The notes under the pieces are model-generated. The model did no database searches and had not been told where the DNA came from. It saw only the letters and a program-made list of their open reading frames with translations. From Micromonospora sp. WMMD961 (lineage in GTDB: Bacteria; Actinomycetota; Actinomycetes; Mycobacteriales; Micromonosporaceae), in assembly GCF_029626145.1 (NCBI RefSeq), contig NZ_JARUBJ010000002.1, forward strand, positions 5,243,501 through 5,307,500: a stretch of 64,000 bases of DNA, in the 5' to 3' direction. Shown piece by piece: positions 38,518 to 47,104 of this stretch (within the stretch, counting starts at the first letter, position 1; every line of letters starts with the position of its first letter). Position numbers and translations under genes: made by a program.

Positions 38518-39924
38518 CTAGCAAGGTTCGACCGGGCGGCGGTGCCCCTGCGCCGGCGGCACGGCCTGCTCCGCGGGCTGCTCCAGCTCCCCCACCGCCC
38601 GGTCCCGGGTGGCCCACGCCACCATGAACACCACTGTCCACAGCACGCCGAGCAGCACCGCGGCGGCGGTCCCGCTCGCCGTGTCCAGGCCCAGGTAGAG
38701 CCGCGCGCCACCGATCCCCAGCACCCCCGCCGCGGCGGTCGTCCAGGCGGCCACCGCCACCGGCCAGCGGGCGGAACGGGACACCAACCAGGCCAGGGTG
38801 CAGAGGCTCGCCGCGACGACGGCGTTCTGGGTCGGCAGCGGGGCCGACCCACCGCCGCCGTGCGGCCCGGTCAGTTCGGCCACCACGGCCAGCACCACCA
38901 GCGGCACGAACGCGCCCACCGTGCCGACCACGCTGAGCAGGTCGGTCCGCCAGGGCCGACTACGCCACGCCAACACCGCCGCCACCAGCGCCACCAACAG
39001 GATCAACACCGACCCTCGTACCACCGACACCAGGACCGTCGTGACGTCGGCGGCATCCGGGGTACGCCGGGCGGCGAACCAGCCAGCGATGGCGCCGTCC
39101 AGCGCGGCCAGGCCGCTGTTGCGCACCGCCACGGCGAGTAGGCCGGCGATGGCGAGCCCGGCGACGAAGAGCAGCAGGAGCCCGGCGGCCAGATTGAGCA
39201 GCAGCGTCCACGCCGGCCCGATCCGCATGGCCACCAGGAAGAACAGCACCCCGTAGCGCGCCGTGAGCCAGCGCACCGGGGGTAACGCACCAGCCCGGGA
39301 CAGCAACGCGCGAACCGGGTCGGGGTTGCGACCCAGCCACCGACCGGCGAGCACCACTGCCAACAGGCCGGCCAGCAGCACCAGCGCCGCGCCGGTGGCC
39401 CGACCGAGCAGCCGGGAGACCGTGTCGTACGACTCACCGGCGAGGTGACCGAGCAGGACCGAACCGCCCACCCAGGTCACCACCCCGGCCAGGTTCCACA
39501 GCACGAACCGCCGGTACGGCATGCCGGCCGCACCGGCCAGCCGGGGCACCAGGGTGCGGGCGAAGGCCACCCAGCGGGCCGCGAACACCCCCCGCCCTCC
39601 GAGCCGGGCGAGCATGGCATCGGCCCGGCCCCACCGCTCGGGCCCGACCCGGTGACCCAGCCCGGCACGCAGCCGGGGGCCGTACCGCCGTCCGGCGCGG
39701 AAGGCCAGCCCGTCCCCGACGACCGCCGCGACGATCATCGCGAGCAACGCCGGCCCGAGCCGCAAGGTACCGTTGTAGGTGAGGAAACCGACCAGCAGCA
39801 GGGTAGCCTCACCCGGCACGAGCAGGCCGAAGATCACCGCGGTCTCGCCCGCCACGATCAGCGCGGCGACCAGGTAGATCCACAGGGTGGGCAGACTCTG
39901 CACCCAGGTCAGCAGGTCGTGCAC
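38518..39924 (-). CDS. DedA-PAP2 fusion membrane protein with degenerate PAP2 site
   Basis: 468 residues. Residues 1-200 are a DedA domain (LVPGEATLLLVGFLTY; FARTLVPRLAGAAGMPYRRF). Residues about 220-440 have the six-helix layout of PAP2 phosphatases but the catalytic motifs are altered: PSGH reads PTQN (364-367), and the SRxYLGxHxxxD motif reads ARLYLGLDTASG (407-418), so both catalytic histidines are missing. The second half is therefore probably not a phosphatase; it may be a lipid-binding module for the DedA half. The next gene on this strand is the transglycosylase lipoprotein, 34 nt away. Confidence 0.85.
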   Translation of the reverse strand: MHDLLTWVQSLPTLWIYLVAALIVAGETAVIFGLLVPGEATLLLVGFLTYNGTLRLGPALLAMIVAAVVGDGLAFRAGRRYGPRLRAGLGHRVGPERWGRADAMLARLGGRGVFAARWVAFARTLVPRLAGAAGMPYRRFVLWNLAGVVTWVGGSVLLGHLAGESYDTVSRLLGRATGAALVLLAGLLAVVLAGRWLGRNPDPVRALLSRAGALPPVRWLTARYGVLFFLVAMRIGPAWTLLLNLAAGLLLLFVAGLAIAGLLAVAVRNSGLAALDGAIAGWFAARRTPDAADVTTVLVSVVRGSVLILLVALVAAVLAWRSRPWRTDLLSVVGTVGAFVPLVVLAVVAELTGPHGGGGSAPLPTQNAVVAASLCTLAWLVSRSARWPVAVAAWTTAAAGVLGIGGARLYLGLDTASGTAAAVLLGVLWTVVFMVAWATRDRAVGELEQPAEQAVPPAQGHRRPVEPC

Positions 39925-40057
39925 TCAGGCCCCCGGGACACGGGAGCCAGCATGCCAGCCGGGAGAACCACCGGCACAGCAGTTTCACCATAGATCAGGG
40001 GCACCTGGGGGTGACCCCGACGCGGCCTGCGCGAGCGCAGGCGGAAGGATAGAGGGT

Positions 40058-41926
40058 ATGCAGCTTCGCACCGACCTCCGCAACGTCGCCATCATCGCTC
40101 ACGTCGACCACGGCAAGACCACCCTGGTCGACGCCATGTTGCGGCAGGCCGGGGCGTACGGCGCCCGGGGCGAGAACACCGAGCGGGTGATGGACTCGGG
40201 TGACTTGGAGCGGGAAAAGGGCATCACGATCCTCGCCAAGAACACCGGCGTGCGCTACCTGCCGGCGGACGGCTCCGACCCGGTCACCATCAACATCATC
40301 GACACCCCCGGCCACGCCGACTTCGGCGGCGAGGTGGAGCGCGGCCTCACCATGGTCGACGGCGTCGTGCTGCTCGTCGACGCGAGCGAGGGCCCGCTGC
40401 CGCAGACCCGCTTCGTGCTCCGCAAGGCGCTGCGGGCCCGGATGCCGATCATCCTGGTGATCAACAAGGTGGACCGGCCCGACGCCCGGATCAAGGAGGT
40501 CGTGGACGACACCTACGAGCTCTTCCTCGACCTGGACGCCGACGAGGAGCAGATCGACTTCCCGATCGTCTACGCCTGCGCGCGCGACGGCATCGCCTCG
40601 CTGACCCAGCCGGCCGACGGCTCGGTGCCCGACGACAGCACCTCCCTGGAGCCGCTGTTCCGCACCCTGCTGGACACCATCCCGGCACCCGCGTACGAGG
40701 ACGGCGCTCCGCTGCAGGCGCACGTCACCAACCTCGACGCCTCGCCGTTCCTCGGCCGGCTGGCGCTGTGCCGGGTCCGCCAGGGCACCATCAGCAAGGG
40801 TCAGACGGTGGCCTGGTGCCGCACCGACGGCAGCACCCAGCGGGTCCGCATCTCCGAGATGCTGATGACCGAGGGCCTGGAGCGCAAGCCGGCCGAGACC
40901 GCCGGGCCGGGCGACATCATCGCGGTCGCCGGCATCTCCGACATCATGATCGGCGAGACCCTCGCGGACCCGGAGAACCCGGAGCCGCTGCCGCTGATCA
41001 CCGTCGACGAGCCGGCCATCTCGATGACCATCGGCACCAACACCTCGCCGCTGGTCGGCCGGGTCAAGGGCTCCAAGGTCACCGCGCGGATGGTCAAGGA
41101 CCGGCTCGACAAGGAGCTGATCGGCAACGTGTCGCTGCGGGTGCTGCCCACCGAGCGACCGGACGCCTGGGAGGTGCAGGGCCGTGGCGAGTTGGCGCTG
41201 GCCATCCTGGTCGAGCAGATGCGCCGGGAGAGCTACGAGCTGACCGTCGGCAAGCCGCAGGTGGTCACCAAGGAGATCGACGGCAAGACCTGCGAGCCGG
41301 TCGAGCGGCTGACCATCGACGCCCCGGAGGAATACCTGGGCGCGATCACCCAGCTCCTCGCCACCCGCAAGGGCCGGATGGAGCAGCTGGTCAACCACGG
41401 CACCGGCTGGATCCGGATGGAGTGGCTGGTCCCGGCCCGCGGCCTGATCGGCTTCCGCACCGAGTTCCTCACCGACACCCGGGGCACCGGCATCCTGCAC
41501 CACGTCTTCGAGTCCTACGAGCCGTGGTTCGGCGAGCTGCGTACCCGCAACAACGGGTCGTTGGTCGCCGACCGGGCCGGCGCGGTCACCGCCTTCGCGA
41601 TGATCAACCTGCAGGAGCGCGGCCAGCTCTTCGTCGAGCCGACCACCGAGGTGTACGAGGGCATGATCGTCGGGGAGAACTCCCGCTCCGACGACATGGA
41701 CGTCAACATCACCAAGGAGAAGAAGCTCACCAACATGCGGGCGTCGACCTCCGACGAGACGGAGAAGCTGATCCCGCCGCGCAAGCTCTCGCTGGAGCAG
41801 GCGCTGGAGTTCTGCCGCGAGGACGAGTGCGTCGAGGTCACCCCGACCGCGGTGCGCATCCGCAAGGTGGTGCTCGACCAGCAGCAGCGGGGCCGCGCCG
41901 CCGCCCGCCGCAAGCACGCCGGCTGA
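40058..41926 (+). CDS. typA: Translational GTPase TypA/BipA
   Basis: 622 residues. Ribosome-associated GTPase with G1 AHVDHGKTTLVD, G3 DTPGHADFGGE and G4 NKVDRP, followed by EF-G-like domains and the TypA-specific C-terminal domain (RGLIGFRTEFLTDTRGTG). ATG 40058 has GGAAGGA about 9 nt upstream; the open frame continues upstream but with non-conserved sequence. It acts in ribosome assembly and stress adaptation. A strong hairpin follows the stop. Confidence 0.96.
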   Translation: MQLRTDLRNVAIIAHVDHGKTTLVDAMLRQAGAYGARGENTERVMDSGDLEREKGITILAKNTGVRYLPADGSDPVTINIIDTPGHADFGGEVERGLTMVDGVVLLVDASEGPLPQTRFVLRKALRARMPIILVINKVDRPDARIKEVVDDTYELFLDLDADEEQIDFPIVYACARDGIASLTQPADGSVPDDSTSLEPLFRTLLDTIPAPAYEDGAPLQAHVTNLDASPFLGRLALCRVRQGTISKGQTVAWCRTDGSTQRVRISEMLMTEGLERKPAETAGPGDIIAVAGISDIMIGETLADPENPEPLPLITVDEPAISMTIGTNTSPLVGRVKGSKVTARMVKDRLDKELIGNVSLRVLPTERPDAWEVQGRGELALAILVEQMRRESYELTVGKPQVVTKEIDGKTCEPVERLTIDAPEEYLGAITQLLATRKGRMEQLVNHGTGWIRMEWLVPARGLIGFRTEFLTDTRGTGILHHVFESYEPWFGELRTRNNGSLVADRAGAVTAFAMINLQERGQLFVEPTTEVYEGMIVGENSRSDDMDVNITKEKKLTNMRASTSDETEKLIPPRKLSLEQALEFCREDECVEVTPTAVRIRKVVLDQQQRGRAAARRKHAG

Positions 41927-41946
41927 CCCCACCAGCACCCGGCACC

Positions 41947-41978
41947 GGGCGCGTCGGCCGCTTGCGGCCGGCGCGCCC
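41947..41978 (+). terminator. Terminator after typA
   Basis: A 15-bp arm pair, GGGCGCGTCGGCCGC with GCGGCCGGCGCGCCC, one mismatch, followed by gtccgttt. Confidence 0.7.
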
Positions 41979-42033
41979 GTCCGTTTCCCACCGGGGGTAC
42001 GCGGGCCCGCCCGACCCGCCGCCGCTGATCCGC

Positions 42034-42039
42034 TACGGT
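42034..42039 (+). promoter_or_regulatory. Leaderless -10 box (TACGGT) of gene 42047
   Basis: TACGGT ends 7 nt before ATG 42047; no Shine-Dalgarno. Confidence 0.55.
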
Positions 42040-42046
42040 CACCGGC

Positions 42047-42889
42047 ATGACCTGGGATGATCTCGACGCCCACCTGGACCGGGTGCCCGGCACCGTCTCG
42101 GCGTACGTGGGCCGACTCGACGCGCCACCGACCTGGACCCGCCACCCGGACGCCGCCCACTACGCCGCGAGCACCATGAAGGTGGCGGTGCTCGCCGCGC
42201 TGCACCGGGCCGCCGAAGCCGGCGACCTGGACCTGGACGCCCCGGTCCCGGTGGTCAACGAGTTCGACTCCGCCCAACCCGGTGCGCCCCGCTTCGCCTG
42301 CGCACAGCCCTACGACAACGACGACGCGGTCTGGGACCGCCTCGGCGGGACGGCACCGCTGCGGTGGCTGGCCGACCGGATGATCGTGCGCTCCAGCAAC
42401 CTGGCCACCAACCTGGTGATCGGGCACGTCGGGCTGCCCGCGCTGGCCGAGGTGTGGGCGTCGACCGGTGCCCGCAACAGCGTGACGGGTCGTGGCATCG
42501 AGGACTTCGCCGCCCGCGAGGCCGGCATCACCAACACGGTCACCGCCGCCGACCTGGCCACCCTGCTCGGCGCGCTCGCCTCCGGCGCCAGCACCCCCGG
42601 CCCACTCGCCTCGCCCGCCGCGTGCACCGCCATGCTGGACGTCCTGTTCGCCCAGGAGCACCGTGAGGACCTGGCCGCCGGTCTGCCCGAGGGCACCCGC
42701 ATCGCGCACAAGAGCGGCTGGGTACGCGGAATCCGGCACGGCGCCGGAGTCGTGCTGCCCGACGACGCCCCGCCGTACCTGATCGCGGTCTGCACCACCA
42801 CGGACCCGGACGACGGGGTCGAGGACGACGCCTGCCTGCTGGTCGCGGACATCTCCGCGCGGGTCTGGGCCGCCCGCCACGACCTCTGA
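42047..42889 (+). CDS. Serine beta-lactamase-fold hydrolase (class A-like), no signal peptide
   Basis: 280 residues. The class A/PBP triad of motifs is in order: S42-T-M-K45, S116-S117-N118 (the SDN position) and K222-S223-G224. No clear Glu166 ExxLN motif is seen, and there is no signal peptide or TM, so a cytosolic peptidase, amidase or esterase is more likely than antibiotic resistance. ATG 42047 follows a leaderless TACGGT box. It is 22 nt from the convergent IphP gene and next to the murein-peptide recycling pair, which makes a role on intracellular muropeptides possible. Confidence 0.82.
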   Translation: MTWDDLDAHLDRVPGTVSAYVGRLDAPPTWTRHPDAAHYAASTMKVAVLAALHRAAEAGDLDLDAPVPVVNEFDSAQPGAPRFACAQPYDNDDAVWDRLGGTAPLRWLADRMIVRSSNLATNLVIGHVGLPALAEVWASTGARNSVTGRGIEDFAAREAGITNTVTAADLATLLGALASGASTPGPLASPAACTAMLDVLFAQEHREDLAAGLPEGTRIAHKSGWVRGIRHGAGVVLPDDAPPYLIAVCTTTDPDDGVEDDACLLVADISARVWAARHDL

Positions 42890-42910
42890 CCCGATCTCAG
42901 GACGAGCCGG

Positions 42911-43708
42911 TCACTCCAGCAGTTGCGCCCGCAGCGCCCTGACGTCGCCGTCGGTCAACCCCAGCCCGTCCCGCAGGTACGCGTCGAACGAGCCGTGCAC
43001 CCGACGTACCTCGTCGTAGCCGGCGTCGAGGTACTCGGCGCGTACCTCCAACACCGGCAGCACCGCGTCGACGTCCAGGTCGGACTGTCGCCGTCGCATC
43101 GCCTCGACGATCACCGCGCGCAGGCTGTCGGTCAGCTCGTTGTTGCGCAGGTAGTCGGCGCGGATCGCCGCCTCGTCCACCCCGAGCGCCGTCAACAGGA
43201 TCACCGTGAGCCAACCGGTGCGGTCCTTGCCGGCGGAGCAGTGGTAGACCATCGGCAGGTTCTCCGGCTGCCCAGCCAGCCGGACCGCCTCGGCGAAGCC
43301 GATCCGGGCCGACTCCCCGGTGACGAACCACCGGTAGATGGCCGCCATCGCCCCCGCCGTCCCCTGCCGGGCCAGCTCCGCGTACGCGTCCAGGTCGTGG
43401 CCGAGCAGCACCGCCGAGACGTACGTGAACACCGGGTGCTCCGGGTCGTGCACCGGCAGGCACACCAGCCGTGGCTCACCGGCGAGCCGGTCCGCCGGGG
43501 CGACCGCGATCTCCGAGTTGTCCCGGAGGTCGACCACGCACGCCGGCGCCAGCTTCGCGAGCACCGGCAGGTCCTCGTCGGTGAGCCGACCCAACGCGGG
43601 AGTACGGATCAACTGCCCCACCCGGACCCGCCGTCCGTCCGCGCCGACGAGCCCGCCCAGCTCTCGCGCGTTCGGTGCGCCCACCAGCTCCCAGCCCTGC
43701 CCGGTCAT
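42911..43708 (-). CDS. Tyrosine-protein phosphatase, IphP family
   Basis: 265 residues. N-terminal NARELGGL, typical of the family, and the P-loop HCSAGKDRTG with nucleophile Cys157 and Arg163; Asp62 region VVDLRDNSE. Such proteins dephosphorylate phosphotyrosine/serine or phosphoinositides. ATG 43708 has GGGAGGGGAGA upstream. Divergent from the epimerase gene, with 44 bp between the starts. Confidence 0.9.
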   Translation of the reverse strand: MTGQGWELVGAPNARELGGLVGADGRRVRVGQLIRTPALGRLTDEDLPVLAKLAPACVVDLRDNSEIAVAPADRLAGEPRLVCLPVHDPEHPVFTYVSAVLLGHDLDAYAELARQGTAGAMAAIYRWFVTGESARIGFAEAVRLAGQPENLPMVYHCSAGKDRTGWLTVILLTALGVDEAAIRADYLRNNELTDSLRAVIVEAMRRRQSDLDVDAVLPVLEVRAEYLDAGYDEVRRVHGSFDAYLRDGLGLTDGDVRALRAQLLE

Positions 43709-43739
43709 CCGGTCTCCCCTCCCGCCGTGTGCCTGCGTA

Positions 43740-43745
43740 TAGGGT
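43740..43745 (+). promoter_or_regulatory. Leaderless -10 box (TAGGGT) of the epimerase gene
   Basis: TAGGGT (within TATAGGGT) ends 7 nt before ATG 43753. Confidence 0.55.
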
Positions 43746-43752
43746 GCCGCAC

Positions 43753-44850
43753 ATGACGATCTCGGAGGTACGCACCCACCGGGTTTCCGCCCCCCTACAC
43801 ACCCCGTTCGTCACCGCGCTGCGTCGGACCACCACAGTGGACACCCTGGTGGTGGAACTGGTCGACTCCGACGGCCGGTCCGGCTTCGGCGAGGCGCCGC
43901 AGGTCTGGCAGGTCACCGGCGCGTCGGTCGCCGGCGCGGGAGCCTGCGTCCGCGAGGTGCTCGGCCCGCAGCTGATCGGTCGTGACCCGGACGACCTGGT
44001 GACCCGCTGCGTCGAGGTGCAGCGCGCGGTGGCCGGCAACGAGTCGGCGAAGGCGGCGGTGGACGTCGCGCTGCACGACCTCGCCGCCCGGCGACTGGGC
44101 GTACCCCTGGTGCGGTTGCTCGGGGGCACCACGCTGCGGGTGCCCACGGACGTCACGTTGGCGGCTGGCGACGCGGTGGACCTGGCGGCGGCGGCCCGGC
44201 AGCGGCAGGCCGACGGGTTCGGCGTACTCAAGCTGAAGGTCGGCACCGACGCGAGCGGCGACCTGGACCGGGTGCGGGCCGTGCGCGCGGCGGTCGGCCC
44301 GGGGGTCCGGATCCGGCTGGACGCCAACCAGGGTTGGACGCCCCGGGAGGCGGTGCGGGTGATTCGGGGCATCGAGGACTCCGGGCTCGACGTGGAGCTG
44401 GTCGAGCAGCCGGTGGCCCGCTGGGACCTGGACGGGCTGGCCTGGGTCAGCGACCGGGTGTCCGTGCCGATCCTGGCCGACGAGGCGGTCTTCGGCGTCC
44501 GTGACCTGGTGGAGGTGATCCGCCGTCGGGCCGCCGACCTGGTCAACGTCAAGTTGGCCAAGTGTGGCGGGCTGCACCCGGCACGGACCATCCTCGACCT
44601 GGCCAGCGCCCACGGTCTCGGCACGGTGGTCGGCTCGATGATGGAGAGTCAGGTCGGCATCGGGGCGGCGGCGAGCCTGGTCGGCGCGTACGGCACCACA
44701 GCGGTCCCCGACCTGGACGCCGCCTGGTGGCTGGCCTGGTCTCCAGTGCGGGGTGGCATCCGGTACGAAGGGGCGACCGTGGTGCTGCCGAACACCCCTG
44801 GCCTGGGAATCTCCGGCCTCACTGAAGCAAAGGTGCAGGCGCATGGTTGA
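43753..44850 (+). CDS. Enolase-superfamily dipeptide epimerase (YkfB-like, L-Ala-D/L-Glu epimerase)
   Basis: 365 residues. Capping domain, then a barrel with catalytic K160/K162 (LKLKVG), metal ligands D190 (DANQGW), E218 (VEQPV) and D243 (ADEAVF), the second Lys 267 (NVKLAKCGG) and a DLDAAW near the end; the two-lysine layout and DxD are those of dipeptide epimerases of the MLE subgroup. The next gene is a YkfC-like NlpC/P60 peptidase, as in the Bacillus ykf operon, which supports recycling of L-Ala-D-Glu from murein; mandelate racemase/muconate cycloisomerase activity cannot be excluded. Confidence 0.83.
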   Translation: MTISEVRTHRVSAPLHTPFVTALRRTTTVDTLVVELVDSDGRSGFGEAPQVWQVTGASVAGAGACVREVLGPQLIGRDPDDLVTRCVEVQRAVAGNESAKAAVDVALHDLAARRLGVPLVRLLGGTTLRVPTDVTLAAGDAVDLAAAARQRQADGFGVLKLKVGTDASGDLDRVRAVRAAVGPGVRIRLDANQGWTPREAVRVIRGIEDSGLDVELVEQPVARWDLDGLAWVSDRVSVPILADEAVFGVRDLVEVIRRRAADLVNVKLAKCGGLHPARTILDLASAHGLGTVVGSMMESQVGIGAAASLVGAYGTTAVPDLDAAWWLAWSPVRGGIRYEGATVVLPNTPGLGISGLTEAKVQAHG

Positions 44851-44875
44851 TGATCGTTGGTTTCTTTCATAGGGT
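44847..44875 (+). promoter_or_regulatory. Sigma70-type promoter of the NlpC/P60 gene
   Basis: TTGATG (-35, 44847-44852), a 17-bp spacer, TAGGGT (-10, 44870-44875). The -35 overlaps the stop codon of the epimerase gene. It predicts a leader of about 29 nt with GGGGG as ribosome site. Confidence 0.6.
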
Positions 44876-44910
44876 TTCCCCTTGACGGCCGACACGATCT
44901 GGGGGTTGAC

Positions 44911-45834
44911 GTGGAGCTGCAACCGGGCCGCGAGGCGGTCATCCGGGTCGCGGTGGCAACGCTGTGGACCTCCCCCGAGGCGGTCCGCCCGGTCGACCGC
45001 CCGGCACTGACCGCCCGCGCCGACATCCTGGCCTGGGTCGCCGGGATGACCACCGACCAGCAGGTCGGCGACTGCGTGCTGAGCCAACTCCTGCTCGGCG
45101 AGCGGGTCCTCGTCAGCGAGCTACGGCCGGACGGCTGGGCCCGGGTCGTCGCGGTCGAGCAGCCCGCCGCCAAGCTCGACCCGCGCGGCTACCCGGGATG
45201 GCTCCCCGTCGAGCAACTGACCCCCGTCGACCCGAGCGCCACCGGCACCGAACCGCCGCTGGTCGTGGACACCACGGTCACCGGGCTGCACGCCGCTCCG
45301 GGTGGTCCGGTGGTGCTGCCCGGCATCGTCGTCGGCACCCGCCTCGTCCCGGCCGGCCCCGCACGCGACGACTGGCGGCCGGTACACGTCCCCGGCCGGG
45401 CCACGCCGCTCTGGCTGCCCGCCGACCACCTCGTCGCGCCCCCTGCCGCCGCGCCGAACCCCGAGGAGGCGCTCGCGGTGGCGCAGCGACTGCTGGACGT
45501 GATCTACATCTGGGGTGGCCTCTCCGCGCACGGCATCGACTGCTCCGGGCTGGTGCACCTCGCCTGGCGGCGGCTCGGGGTGCTGCTACCCCGCGATGCG
45601 GACGACCAGGCCGCCGCCACCACCCCACTGACGTTGGGCGCGGAACGCCCCGGCGACCTCTACTTCTTCGCCCGCCCCGGCCGCAAGATCCACCACATCG
45701 GCATCGTCACCGCCCGGCCCGGCAACGGCGGAGAGCGTCGGATGCTGCACGCCTGCTACCGACGCCGGCGGGTCATCGAGGAGCCACTGCCGGCCGACCG
45801 GACCGCCACGCTGGTGGGCGCACACCGGGTCTAG
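44911..45834 (+). CDS. NlpC/P60 peptidase with SH3-like domains (YkfC-like, gamma-D-Glu dipeptidyl peptidase)
   Basis: 307 residues. Two SH3b-like segments (about 10-105 and 115-175) precede an NlpC/P60 domain with Cys211 (GIDCSGLVH), His261/262 (KIHHIGIV) and a third polar residue in MLHACYR. No signal peptide, so it acts in the cytoplasm, as YkfC does when it releases L-Ala-D-Glu from imported muropeptides. GTG 44911 has GGGGG 5-6 nt upstream. It has its own promoter (44847-44875) although it directly follows the epimerase gene. Confidence 0.85.
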   Translation: MELQPGREAVIRVAVATLWTSPEAVRPVDRPALTARADILAWVAGMTTDQQVGDCVLSQLLLGERVLVSELRPDGWARVVAVEQPAAKLDPRGYPGWLPVEQLTPVDPSATGTEPPLVVDTTVTGLHAAPGGPVVLPGIVVGTRLVPAGPARDDWRPVHVPGRATPLWLPADHLVAPPAAAPNPEEALAVAQRLLDVIYIWGGLSAHGIDCSGLVHLAWRRLGVLLPRDADDQAAATTPLTLGAERPGDLYFFARPGRKIHHIGIVTARPGNGGERRMLHACYRRRRVIEEPLPADRTATLVGAHRV

Positions 45835-45846
45835 GCGTGTGTCGGA

Positions 45847-45888
45847 GGTGTCGGCCGGGCCGGGCGCGTCCCGCACCCGACCGACACC
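45847..45888. terminator. Bidirectional terminator between NlpC/P60 and terC
   Basis: GGTGTCGG at 45847-45854 pairs with CCGACACC at 45881-45888; inner G/C arms extend the stem with mismatches. Confidence 0.6.
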
Positions 45889-45892
45889 CTGC

Positions 45893-46891
45893 TCAGCGTC
45901 GGGCGTCGACCAACTCACGGCGTCGGTCCCGCGAGGACTTGATCAGGCTTGCGGCGGTGGCGATGCCCAGGGTGCCGAGGATGACCAGCAGCGACAGCCA
46001 GATCGGGATGTGCGGCGCCCAACCGACGTGCTCGCCGCCGTTGATGAACGGCAGGTTGTTGTCGGCCAGCGCCTCCAGCACCAGCTTGACGCCGATGAAG
46101 CCGAGCACGACAGCCAGGCCGTAGCTCAGGTAGATCAACCGGTCGAGCAGGCCGCCGAGCAGGAAGTAGAGCTGACGAAGGCCCATCAACGCGAAGACGT
46201 TCGCGGTGAAGACCAGGTACGGCTCCTGGGTGATGCCGAAGATCGCCGGGATCGAGTCCAGGGCGAAGATCAGGTCGGTGGTGCCGATCGCGATCATCAC
46301 GATCAGCATCGGGGTGAACAGCCGCTTGCCGGTCGCGTGGGTGGTGAGCTTCGCGCCGTCGTAGTCCTTGGAAATCGGCAGCGCCTTGCGGCTCCACCGG
46401 ATCAGCACGTTCTCGGAGAACTCGTCCTCGTCCGGCTCGCCCTGCCGGGCCAGGTTGACCGCGGTGTAGATCAGGAACGCGCCGAAGATGTAGAAGACCC
46501 AGGAGAACTGCGAGATCAGCGCGGCACCGGCGGCGATGAACCCGCCGCGCATCACCAGCGCCAGCACTATGCCGACGAGCAGGACCTTCTGCTGGTACTG
46601 CCGGGGCACCCCGAAGCGGGCCATGATGATCACGAAGACGAAGAGGTTGTCCACCGAGAGGCTGTACTCGGTGAGCCAACCGGTGTAGAACTGCCCGGCC
46701 GGACTGGCCCCGGAGGTCAACCAGACCCCGGCGCCGAAGAGCAGGGCGAGACCGACGTAGAAGGCGACCCAGAGGCTCGACTCCCGCACACTCGGCTCGT
46801 GCGGGCGCCGACCAATGATCAACAGGTCGACGAGCAGGACCGCACTCAGTGCGACAAGCGTCCCCGCCCACACCAATCCGGACACGTCCAA
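45893..46891 (-). CDS. TerC-family manganese exporter-like membrane protein
   Basis: 332 residues with nine hydrophobic segments. The TerC signatures EYSLSVDNLFVFVIIM and TTDLIFALDSIPAIFGIT carry the membrane Asp/Asn residues thought to bind the metal. TTG 46891 is the start: GGAGGA sits 7 nt before it and no better ATG/GTG exists. The 5' region holds a yybP-ykoY riboswitch (46981-47104), which in other bacteria switches on Mn2+ exporters, so Mn2+ efflux or co-translational metalation is the likely role rather than tellurite resistance. Confidence 0.92.
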   Translation of the reverse strand: MDVSGLVWAGTLVALSAVLLVDLLIIGRRPHEPSVRESSLWVAFYVGLALLFGAGVWLTSGASPAGQFYTGWLTEYSLSVDNLFVFVIIMARFGVPRQYQQKVLLVGIVLALVMRGGFIAAGAALISQFSWVFYIFGAFLIYTAVNLARQGEPDEDEFSENVLIRWSRKALPISKDYDGAKLTTHATGKRLFTPMLIVMIAIGTTDLIFALDSIPAIFGITQEPYLVFTANVFALMGLRQLYFLLGGLLDRLIYLSYGLAVVLGFIGVKLVLEALADNNLPFINGGEHVGWAPHIPIWLSLLVILGTLGIATAASLIKSSRDRRRELVDARR

Positions 46892-46922
46892 CGTTCATTC
46901 CTCCGGCAGACACGCGGCGTCG

Positions 46923-46957
46923 GGCACACCGTACGCCCCCGGAGGGGCCGGTGTGCC
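46923..46957 (-). promoter_or_regulatory. Hairpin between the riboswitch aptamer and terC (possible expression platform)
   Basis: GGCACACCG (46923-46931) pairs with CGGTGTGCC (46949-46957), with an inner GCCCC/GGGGC stem. It lies between the aptamer and the terC ribosome site. Confidence 0.45.
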
Positions 46958-46980
46958 GCTGTCGCTCACTCTGGTGGCTG

Positions 46981-47104
46981 TCGGAGGTCTCTTCCGCCGC
47001 CACCCGTGACCGGGAGGCGACCTACGGGGCCGGGTCGGGTCGCCGTGGTTCCGGCGATCGACCGTGCTGACGACTCCGTCGCGGGGGAATACTCCCCTCC
47101 TCGG
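46981..47104 (-). promoter_or_regulatory. yybP-ykoY (Mn2+) riboswitch upstream of terC
   Basis: On the minus strand: closing stem GGAGG/CCTCC, the loop element GGGGAGTA at the 5' side, GTCGTCAGCACGGTCG in the middle, and GAAGAGACCTCCG at the 3' side. These conserved pieces, in order and next to a TerC gene, identify the yybP-ykoY class by motif recognition. The outer limits are approximate. Confidence 0.82.

Noticed and set aside
39995..42880. Minus-strand open frame of about 960 codons opposite typA and the serine hydrolase
   Set aside because: Composition is that of a shadow frame (Arg/Gly/Val/Asp/His-rich) and it lies over two well-supported plus-strand genes.
42047..42889. Secreted beta-lactamase conferring resistance
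   Set aside because: The SxxK, SSN and KSG motifs are there but there is no signal peptide and no clear Glu166 motif, so a periplasmic antibiotic hydrolase is not supported.
45893..46891. Tellurite-resistance operon
   Set aside because: TerC stands alone without terZABDE, and the upstream Mn2+ riboswitch gives a better explanation.
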